A DNA stretch of 64,000 bases. It comes from Haemonchus contortus (taxonomy: Eukaryota; Nematoda; Chromadorea; Rhabditida; Trichostrongylidae). Below, piece by piece: positions 56,180 through 64,000 of this stretch. Under the pieces are notes generated by a model. It was given only the letters and a program-made list of their open reading frames with translations. It searched no databases and was not told the DNA's origin. Within the stretch, counting starts at the first letter, position 1. Each line of letters begins with the position of its first letter. The stretch is taken from positions 14,386,118 through 14,450,117 of the forward strand of contig LS997566.1 in the NCBI GenBank assembly GCA_000469685.2, written 5' to 3'. Both the position numbers and the translations under genes were made by a program.

Positions 56180-57315
56180 AAGCTGTTCAGTTTTGAATAT
56201 TAATATCAAAATAGGACATTACTAATTACTCAACCTAATAGAAGGTCCTAATCACGCAAATTTCTCGCAACCTTCAGGCCGCTTTGCACCGGCTACCATT
56301 TGACTAATCTATTCGTCGTCAATCTTGGTAGTCACTTTTGGTATCTTTCCTCAAATTGTTCTCTCACTCAGGCCACTAACAGTGGAGGCCATTGCCCACC
56401 TTGCTACGGATAAGCGCTTCTTGCTTACTCATACCGTCCGCGGTAGGCTCATGTACCTCTATTGGGTTATACGGCGGGATCCGGCTGCAAAATAGCATAT
56501 TTATTTATTTATTTATTTATTTATACGTCCCTATAGACGCACCGGCTAATCAGTACGCTAACTCAAGACAATTATTGACAGTAAATAGAAAAAAGTGGAA
56601 GAAAAAGAGAAAAAACAAGGGGCTGGACCAAGGGACTAGCGTACCCTTCGAATAAGGAGAGGATTTTGGGGTGAATGCGTTCTAGGCAAGTGTTTCGGTA
56701 GAGAATGATAATCCAGGAACAAGAGGGTGCATCCTTGACTGAGGCAGCAAAGGTAAGCTATCGGGCGAACACCTGCACCAGTCGGCCATGGTGCCCTTAG
56801 CGTAAGACTGAGATCATAGGCACTTGCCTTGGGCAGCGTATGTTGGCGTGTAGTCGCTGATTATACATGATTTCAATTCTATGTGATTTTGGGTGGTTTC
56901 GGCCTCTACAATCGCTGAACACCTCCTCTTTGGGAAGTATCAACCAGCGATGGACGTTGGACCGATTGGGCCTTTACTGAGCCCTGTTTTCCTATTAAGA
57001 CCAATGCCGACCCTCCAATGCCCCAGGGGTCATCATGTAAGAACGTTCAGTACCATCGTATACATCTTACCCCTCAAAAACCATTGCTATTAAGAGTCAA
57101 ATTTAATTAACATGACCAAAAATTAACAATTCCGAATGGTCATAGCAGAGTCACACATCTCGAATGCTTTCTGTCTAGTCGACCATTTGGCCTTCATTCC
57201 ATCTCTCCATCTACCAACTCTAAGTAATCAAAAATACGATAGAGGCCGATGTTACGTTTTCTATTTTCTCTATATAACATGATCAGTTTTAACGTTGTTT
57301 TCTTTGCTTGAACTT
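56180..57315. other. Sequence without supported genes
   Basis: It contains a (TTTA)n microsatellite at about 56500-56523; no gene or element boundary was recognised. Confidence 0.4.
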
Positions 57316-57342
57316 GGACGAGGTTGATAAGAAATTTTATTC

Positions 57343-57385
57343 CGCTAACGTTTCGGCGTGGAACGCCTTCTTCAGAGCCTGGAAC
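57343..57385 (-). ncRNA. Hammerhead-ribozyme-like motif at the Penelope-like 3' end (candidate)
   Basis: On the minus strand CUGAAGA (57369-57375) precedes a 4-bp GGCG/CGCC stem with a short loop, followed by GAAAC (57350-57354 region). This is the core order CUGANGA - stem II - GAAA of hammerhead ribozymes, which are known in Penelope-like elements. An extra A lies between CUGAAGA and stem II, and stem III would be very short, so catalytic competence is doubtful. Confidence 0.35.
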
Positions 57386-57564
57386 GATCGAAGCAATTTA
57401 TGATATCCGATCAAACGTATCAACTACCTTACAGAAATTCGAGACCTCAGAGATCATCACGCAACTGTAAGTTGGGCCACTTACGGTTGATCAGTCCGTT
57501 CCCCGCGACCACCAAGAAGCCAGCAGCGGTCCAGTAAGCTCTTCGGACTGGATGTGATTCAGAC

Positions 57565-57915
57565 TCACTGGTGGAAGGTCAACCTTATATACGGCCTCAG
57601 CTCCCGCGTGATTGTGATACACTCTTCCTTCCGGTTCATTTTCGGTCTAGAGACCTGAATCCAGAAATCCTCGAGGGTTTTTCGGGCGGGTGTTTGCAAT
57701 TCTCGTGCCAAGACCTCGGCCGTGACCTCGAAGTCGGCTCCATAATGAGTTTCCACCCTGTGGGCACCCAAGGCAGTTGACATACGTGCTCTGGCCTTGC
57801 CCTCTAAGTGCTCCTTGATGCGTACACACAGCGGTCTTGATGGTTCGCCGATATATACCTCTCCACAACTGCAACATGTGTTCTTGTAGACCACCCCTGC
57901 GATTGTACAGTCGCC
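57565..57915 (-). pseudogene. GIY-YIG endonuclease domain of Penelope-like element
   Basis: The frame contains VVYKNTCCSCGEVYIGEPSR and PLCVRIKEHLEGKA, the GIY-YIG-like VVY...VYIG pair followed by the catalytic Arg helix (R in LCVRIKEH), with the Cys-rich insert typical of Penelope-like elements. It continues with ALGAHRVETHYGADFEVTAE, LARELQTPARKTLEDFWIQ and the terminal CITITRELRPYI block to a stop. The domain looks complete, but the upstream frame is shifted, so it is not translatable with the RT. Confidence 0.75.
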
Positions 57916-58124
57916 TTCCTGACGGTTGGGCAGACAACACAGTTAGGGGCGGTACATGAGCGATCGTAGAGCCGATTGCGAACCAGTCGATGCTCTGGGT
58001 TGTAGGGGGGCGCATCTATAATGGCAATTAGATCTTCCAAACCCAACCTCCTCAGGCAATTCCTTATGGAAGTGCTAACCTCATCAGAGACGAACGGTAC
58101 TATGAACGGAATTTCGCCATTCAA
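57804..58124 (-). pseudogene. Penelope-like RT C-terminal linker (out of frame with endonuclease)
   Basis: NGEIPFIVPFVSDEVSTSIR, RRLGLEDLIAIIDAPPYNPE and LVRNRLYDRSCTAPNCVVCP match the linker between RT and GIY-YIG in Penelope-like elements. After VCPTVRK (around 57920) the frame diverges into unrelated sequence while the family sequence continues in another frame, which places a single indel near 57910-57925. Confidence 0.7.
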
Positions 58125-58200
58125 TAGGGTACCACGGGGTCTGTTGTTAGTGACCGCATTTCGTCTCCTGTGGGAGGTCGAAGAATGTACGTAGCCATTG

Positions 58201-59731
58201 AGCGCAGCTATTCGTGTGCCATCTTTGCTGATTCTTTTCGCTCATTTTCTGCACTGCAGACACTTGCTGCTGTGCGGAACATATTCCTTACAACGGCCCG
58301 CTTAGTTTGGAAAGGATGAGCCGAGTGGCAATGCACGATGTACCATTCCGTTGAAAGCGTGTAAGATCAGTTTTCTTTACGCAGAGTGTTTCACAGTAGT
58401 TTTCTTTATGTAGACACACAGTGCAGCTCAGCTCGTCGAGTTTTACTTGGGTGGGTATTTGCAGTTTCGAAGAAGCCCAAATTCGAGAACCCTGGCTTAT
58501 CAATTTCCCTGAGGGCACATCATTTCAAGAAGGAAACAAGGAAACTTGCTATAGCTATCACTACTAGATTATGATATAGCGCTTCTTTCTGATCTTGGGC
58601 GTACTTTTTGCAGGGAAAAGCGTTATTTCTCCAGAATAGGTTTGGTAATTACTGAGATGGGGAATTCTCTCGTATTTGCTATTCTCTTGTTAAGCCATTG
58701 CCATTTGCTATTGGCGCGTAAGAAAGTTCATCCATCTCGGTAAAAGGACATCGATTTGTCTGGATAACGCGACGATTTACCATTCGTTTAGTTAGAAAAG
58801 TCTAACTACCTCACAACTTACTGGCTGCTTTCATAGCCCGCCGGCCGGCGAGCCTGCCCGCCGGCGCGCCGGCAGACGTAAAACGAACTAAATAGTTCGT
58901 GTAAGAAGTCTACGTCTGTTGCATTTTGTTTCACGGTCAGAACCCGACCGTGAAGAATTCTACTGAAAGCAGATACCGAGTAGTTTCAATGGAAGAAAAT
59001 GTCTTTCGGTATAATGGCAGCGAACACCGTTGCTAATGAAGTCTTCTCAGCAATGCCGATATAACGAGGATTTCAAAACCGGACATTTTTTAAATCTTTA
59101 GCTGAGTCGAACAATGTGGCATCCATCCTGGTGAAAAGTGAAAGTAACCTGGCTACGAGAAGCGAAAATTCTGTTTATCACATTTGAATCTTCTTCACTT
59201 CACCTGTGATTCTTCAAACTGTACTGTGTTCCGGACATCGGGATGCTGGAATGCTTTTTAACCAACAGTTCAGCCCGCCCTTGAACTCGTTTCAGAAATT
59301 TTAATCGTAACGACTGTACTTTGTCAACTAGAAGTGAAACCTCACGGAAGCTTCCAGGTTTGGGCCGTACCTGCTAAGTTCGCCCTATTCGCGAACCCAT
59401 TGTTGGCCATTGCTCAATTCATCCAGTCTTCAAGATGATATTCGACTTAAGACTTGATTGCTACCATTTTTATGAGATGCATGGTACGCCAGTCGTGGCA
59501 TTTCGCTTTAGCCTTGCATTCCTTCATACATGGTACTCCATGTATCACCTCTCATCAGCTTGACCCGGATCCTCTACCAACCCTTTTGACCCTGATCCTT
59601 TATGCTATGCTTGCACAAGGTCATACTGAATGGATATTCAAGCTTCTGCATAAAATGTGGCAGATTTTTCGTGTGTTCATATAGGAGGAAGCCCTGTTGA
59701 CTCATATTGAAAATTCGGAACAATTTGGTGT
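58201..59731. other. Intergenic sequence (1.5 kb)
   Basis: It contains the hairpin-rich, CpG-rich insert at 58831-58974. No supported gene was found in the rest. Confidence 0.4.
58831..58974. mobile_element. Putative small TIR element with nested hairpins
   Basis: The left end CTGCTTTCATAG and right end CTACTGAAAGCAG are inverted with a small mismatch. The interior holds a CCGGCCGGCG/CGCCGGC GC block, CAGACGTA...TACGTCTG and CACGGTC-x7-GACCGTG hairpins. The left end is shared with the foldback at 33293. Confidence 0.45.
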
Positions 59732-59859
59732 TTGGGAGGTCTCTTTGGAGCCACGACCAAGATGATACAATGATTTTATTCGGCTAACGTTTCGGCCGAA
59801 ATGTTAGCCGAATAAAATCATTGTATCATCTTGGTCGTGGCTCCAAAGAGACCTCCCAA
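59732..59859. repeat. 128-bp near-perfect palindrome (64-bp arms)
   Basis: The sequence is symmetric around TTCGG|CCGAA at 59795/59796. The arms read outward through AAATGTTAGCCGAATAAAAT, CATTGTATCATCTTGGTCGT and GGCTCCAAAGAGACCTCCCA with one mismatch. The GAAACGTTAGC(C)GAATAAAAT segment is the same kind of sequence as at the Penelope-like end near 57340, so this looks like two such ends fused head to head. Confidence 0.85.
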
Positions 59860-60260
59860 GTTACATCTATACTATGCCAAGATTAAACGATAGTCGAACA
59901 TGGTTGCTGTTGAATTCGGTGTTTATTGGCGCCTACCGCCTTCAATTAGCTTGTTTGATCCGAAAAGAAAGAGCTTGACATTTCGACTGTCGCCGTCTCA
60001 CTGGGACCAGTTTGGTAGGTTTCGTGGTTGAGGATGTCTATATCATGGTTTCTATCGAGAATTCACCATGTTTGTTACTATGCGCTAGATTGTCGTCCGA
60101 CAGGAAGAGTTTCTGCAGCCTCGTTGAGAATAGAGCGAACCTTTAGTAGCAGCATTTTTCCCAAAACTGAAAGGGCCGAATGAATTCCTGACGACATCTT
60201 TTGACATGACCGTGCGCCATGCTTTTCCATGGTTTTTCCCACATCGTTTCGACGTATCAA
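59860..60260 (-). repeat. Probable Penelope-like terminal sequence continuing right of the palindrome
   Basis: The first ~55 bp are also present at 23312-23418. Further right, the minus strand has CCCAGTGAGACGGCGACAGT followed by CGAAATGTC, resembling a degraded ribozyme-like GAAA-containing stem-loop. A 60-codon frame (60078-60260) is open beyond that but is not recognised. The assignment is tentative. Confidence 0.35.
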
Positions 60261-61384
60261 AACGTCGAAGGAAACAATTTCGCTAGCTGTTTGAAGTGCA
60301 AAGCGTGAAGGCTGATCTAAACAAAAAGACTACTGTAGGATCTCTGAGGTCAGCCCAGGCTTGTCGGTAAACTTGCCTCAGTGCAAAATAGCAGATCCAA
60401 GAGGGGAGCAAATATCCTTTGTCGGAGGAGTGATAATAAGTATCCTTGATCGACTCTCGATGAATCTTGGCATAGCTTTGCATTAATGTTATAACATGAT
60501 AATAAGTATTCTTTTTAAAAGTAGCTATTTAGTTTTTTTTCGATTAATGGCCTTACTGTTGCTTCGCTGTCCTCAGAAAATCTCCTAGACCTCTACTCAA
60601 GAGTAGACAGTCTCATTTATGCCACGTTTGGGATTGATTTTAGCTTGTCGTTTTTTTTCCAGAACGTTTTGACAGTATTTGCTAAAAATTTCGTGATAGT
60701 CCAGATTCTTCTTTCTGAAATGTTCGAAATGTTTTTACGAAGCCTCCAATTTATTGAGCATGTGGAAGTAACCTACGACCTATTACATACTTTAATAGGA
60801 ACTTCGGAAACAATCCAAAAAAAAGGTTTTCGCTGTATATTTTTACTCATAATTAATAGGAACTTCGGAAACAATCCAAAAAAAAGGTTTTCGCTGTATA
60901 TTTTTACTCATAATTTCGGAGAATTCTAGTACATACCGGGTGTTTGGAAGCAGAAGATTCACACAACTCCAGTCAAGCGAAATTCTCTTATTGTCCTTTA
61001 TGTTACTCCCCTTCTGCTTCACGATTTCTAGTAAGTATGACATTCTTGCGAGAAAAGAAACGATGGAAGGACGGGAAGCATATGGCATAGAAATCAGGAA
61101 TTCATTTCTCTATAACTGGGGAATTTTTCATCCAGTGAGGCTTCATATATAAATTTGCATATAAAATGAAGAAGGAGGCGTTGGAAATCAATTTCCTCAG
61201 TTCCAGTTTGAATAACTGAGAGGAACAACCGAATCGTTCAAGAATCAAGGGAAAATGATAGGAAATTCGAAAAACTTATCGCTGCGTTAAGAAGAGCTTG
61301 ATAGTCTAGTTCCCACATTTAAAAGATATAATTCAGCCAAGACGAGCCTAGTGCTTGAGCCAGCCATTACCATGCTTCAGTGAC

Positions 61385-61416
<32 letters not shown>

Positions 61417-62450
61417 TGTGAAAAACGACCCGGTTCCTAGAAGCCTCAGCCCCGAAAATTGGTGCCTTCTTAGTATCATTTTGGTTTTTCGTAACTGGTA
61501 GAACAGAACTTGAATTTCATTTATCGACTCAACGGCCCTCAAACTATCACTGTGGAATATAAAATCGGAGTACCGTAATTTGGGAGAAATTTTCGATTTG
61601 TGTTTCCGAGATGTTCCCTAGAAGAAATGTTCAACTCTTTGCCCAAGCTCTCTGGTTCTTTTTTGAGTGGAAGCCCCAAGACGATGCTTCAGCGAATCTC
61701 GTTACCCTTGCTTCATGTTCCCGCATAATCCCTTTTTTTCCGACGTAGCCATGCACACCATCATGCTGGCATCCGATTGAATATATGCACAACTAATGAG
61801 GCTAACATGCGGTCCTAACCCTATACACTTTACTTGATGCTTGATTTTAGAGGGAATCGTTTCGAACGATTCAAACGAGGCTCTGCAGGACTGGTCCAGC
61901 AAGGCCCTCATGTCGAGCTGATGCACGCTTCTGACAAAAGCTTGTCTGCAATGAACGTCGAAATCGGGAAAAAAAAGGTGAATCCAAACCAAGATGTTCC
62001 CAGCAAAAACGGATTCACTTCACCTTTCCGCTTCTAGTTCTGCCTTCTGGACAGCAAATGCTGTAGAAGATGCTGAAATCCTCCGTTTGACGTGAGATGC
62101 AGGATTTTTTCGCTTTTATTTCTTCGATAGAAACTTTGGTACTGAAGGTTTACAAGAAGGGACAATGACCGAATTATTGAGAATTAGTGAGACAAGCTCC
62201 TACTCGTCGTTACTGCTTTAAAATATTAGTCGATATTTTGGGATGGCAGATAATCCTGCTCTCCTCGGTACTCTCCCAATTTACCCTTCAGATCTCTGGC
62301 TCACTATCGTTCGTGAAGCAACTTTCCCTACCCATTCTGGGGTAATCCTTTGGATAGAAAATCGTTAATTCATTACCCGAGACTCCTTTACGGTTCGCCT
62401 CCTCTAATTGAGCTACACTATGTGGTAATTAATCGAATAATTGTGAGCTC
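60261..62450. other. Intergenic sequence (2.2 kb)
   Basis: It holds a 61-bp tandem duplication (60793-60914) and an (AT)n microsatellite (61385-61417). No gene was recognised. Confidence 0.4.
60793..60914 (+). repeat. 61-bp tandem duplication (2 copies)
   Basis: TAATAGGAACTTCGGAAACA through the poly-A run and GGTTTTCGCTGTATATTTTT-ACTCATAAT is repeated with a 61-bp period (starts at 60793 and 60854). The copies are virtually identical, so the duplication is recent. Confidence 0.9.
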
Positions 62451-62780
62451 GGGCGGAGGCGGTGTAGTGGCAAGTGGCGCACTTCACGTACGCAGGTCGT
62501 GGGTTCTATCCTTGATCGATATCCTCCCAGGCTAACCAAGCCCTCCATCCCTCCGGGGTCGCTTGATTGGTACCAGACTCGTCTTTGAGGATAAAAGTAC
62601 TGACTTGTACATCGGCTGGCCACCGCAAGTCATTGTATATGCTACATACTGCATGTATGCCATAGCCATGTATAGGCTGCATTGAATACGCCACTACGAT
62701 CCTGAATGGAAGTCGAATGCGTGGACGCATCCCTCAGACGGGATTGATCAACGCTTCAAGACTTTAAATTTTATCCTTTT
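62451..62780 (+). repeat. tRNA-derived SINE copy
   Basis: It begins GGGCGGAGGCGGTGTAGTGG followed by CAAGTGGCGCAC, then a degraded B box (GGGTTCTATCC), and the body ATCGGCTGGCCACCGCAAGT through CAGACGGGATTGATCAACGC to a T-rich tail. A ~50-bp insertion with a short duplication (TACTGCATGTATGC region) interrupts the body. Confidence 0.78.
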
Positions 62781-64000
62781 TTAATTGCGAGCTCATCTGT
62801 CTGAATATGTGGCCTGTCTGATACTCCTTTCGGAGAAGTTCTTAGGTAAATTCGAAAGTAGTGTGAAAGGTTTCGTCGAGCTAATGCGCTATCCAATAAC
62901 CCACTACTTAAGGTTAATCTCACAGCTTGATTGCTAGAATCTCCATGGCAATTTCTGAATATACTTATGGCAAAAAGCTAAGTGGCATAGTCAATTACTT
63001 AGACAACTCAAAGTCTTCTGCTATTGAGATCCATCTTTACTCAGAAGGGTAATAATAATGAATGGTTTGGTTTCGCAACTGTTCTAGCCAAAGCAGGCAA
63101 TGATTTCGAAGCAGACACCATTTATCAAAAGCACTGTTTATTGAAGAAGTAGCGCGTCGGATCTTGAAAAAAAAAAGATCAGTGAGTACATAACAGAAGC
63201 TTTTGAACTACTTTTAAACTTTTCAAACAAACTTTACTAATTAAATAATGATTTACTTTGATAGTAACATTTTCCATTTCCAGAATTCACAAGTAATAAT
63301 AACAGAAAAATTGATTATCACAATATCACACGCTCGGCTAGGGGTTCGAATCCCGGCTCGATATCCGTCTGACCAACACAGCCTTCCCGGGGTTGGTCAT
63401 TTGAAAATCCTAGGAGAAGTCCTAGATCGATTATGTGGTATCCATTAACACCACTCCCCCACTCCCCTCTCCCCTCCCCTTTAACCATTTGCGGTACTCC
63501 TACCAATACCACTCTGTTTAACGAGCACTTGTAGGTTTCATCGAGTTGAAAACGGATATGAAGCTTGAACAAATCCCTTCAACGTGAAACCCACTACAAT
63601 ATTCGCAAAGACATTTGACAATGTTCGCGTTTCAATCCACTTGCTCCCTGGGTAACCCCCTTGACAACAATTCATTACCCTTCTCGCCGCAGGATGCAGG
63701 CAAAATATATGCTTAAACCATGGCATTGAAATTCTGAATGCAGCACTGAAAATCAATCTTACAAGCACGATTATGTATACTGCGCCTCTTTTCCACACGC
63801 TCCAGAGGAGCAACTGGAACCACTTATAGCTTGTGAATGCCTGTGCTGTGAACCTCTACACACAGCTCTGAGCCTCGGATGAGCAGAGATGCATTCAGTG
63901 AAAGAGGGAAGTATGAAGTCGAATACATATCTGTGGTTCATGTCCCAAGGTAATAGTGTGGGCTCCTCACTTGCCAAGCTCTGTAACACGGGCAGAAAAG
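62781..64000. other. End of window, no supported gene
   Basis: Besides the SINE fragment at 63325, the minus strand between about 63540 and 63990 has two overlapping open frames of 72 and 91 codons, one with a hydrophobic run (VYIIVLVRLIFSAAF). They could be exons of a gene beyond the window, but nothing identifies them. Confidence 0.3.
63325..63420 (+). repeat. SINE fragment (B-box region only)
   Basis: It contains ACACGCTCGGCTAGGGGTTC then GAATCCCGGCTCGATATCCG, matching the central head of the SINE family, and stops after the GGGTTGGTCATTTG segment. The 5' head (A box) and the 3' body are absent. Confidence 0.65.

Larger units (their letters stand above)
57320..58200 (-). mobile_element. 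Penelope-like element, 3' portion (truncated, frameshifted)
   Basis: The minus strand carries, in order, the C-terminal RT-flanking region (IPFIVPFVSDEVSTSIRNCL, LVRNRLYDRSCTAPNCVVCP), a GIY-YIG endonuclease, a ~170-nt 3' UTR, and the TCTGAAGAAGGCG...CCGAAACGTTAGC motif found at ends of Penelope-like elements. The RT core is missing. The coding region is broken by a frameshift between the CVVCP segment and the endonuclease. Confidence 0.75.

Noticed and set aside
63336..63362. Possible tRNA genes at perfect or near-perfect B boxes (also in the 41.95-kb copy)
   Set aside because: The sequences sit in a dispersed family with a long non-tRNA body and cannot fold a complete cloverleaf with paired acceptor stem, so they are SINE heads.

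Overview
The window is eukaryotic, AT-rich and intron-rich, and most likely comes from a nematode. The 3' splice sites are short TTTCAG-type signals, and several start codons lie just downstream of such an acceptor, as expected for trans-spliced leaders. The transposon families (RTE, mariner, Penelope-like, piggyBac-like, Helitron, tRNA-derived SINE) fit a large strongylid (clade V, hookworm-like) genome. The species assignment is inference.

Positions 466-31770 are one gene on the + strand, a reticulon (orthologue of C. elegans ret-1). I could chain 11 phase-consistent exons from the sequence: 475-667, 5817-6197, 6360-6478, 6971-7035, 8277-8389, 26951-27035, 27849-27971, 28039-28177, 29790-29859, 30046-30151 and 31082-31145. 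The joined reading frame is 1458 nt (485 aa). The last six exons encode the reticulon homology domain (RHD): two long membrane hairpins, a ~66-residue loop and a C-terminal KKEQ. The upstream exons encode a hydrophilic N-terminus dominated by His/Glu/Lys repeats. Further first exons inside the 18.6-kb intron (18980-19145, 22973-23048, possibly 15726-15804) each end in phase 1 and would splice to the same RHD exon. This suggests several promoters giving short reticulons (about 220-250 aa) with different N-termini. Introns hold SINEs, dispersed repeats, a MITE, a retrotransposon scrap and a miRNA-like hairpin.

Positions 31.8-64 kb contain no intact host gene that I can support. This part is transposon-derived: an 84-bp foldback (33.3 kb); two SINEs in inverted array (41.9-42.5 kb); a 654-bp TTAA-flanked MITE (42.6-43.2 kb); a piggyBac-like deletion derivative that still encodes the Cys-rich C-terminus (46.0-46.5 kb); the 3' end of an RTE-type LINE (47.5-48.2 kb); a ~3.1-kb Helitron-like element filled by a 118-bp minisatellite with higher-order structure (51.29-54.43 kb); a mariner transposase remnant (55.7-56.2 kb); a Penelope-like element with a broken GIY-YIG reading frame and a hammerhead-like motif (57.3-58.2 kb); a 128-bp palindrome apparently built from two Penelope-like ends (59.7-59.9 kb); and more SINE copies (62.5-63.4 kb). 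A few short coding-looking blocks with no recognised family are listed at low confidence.
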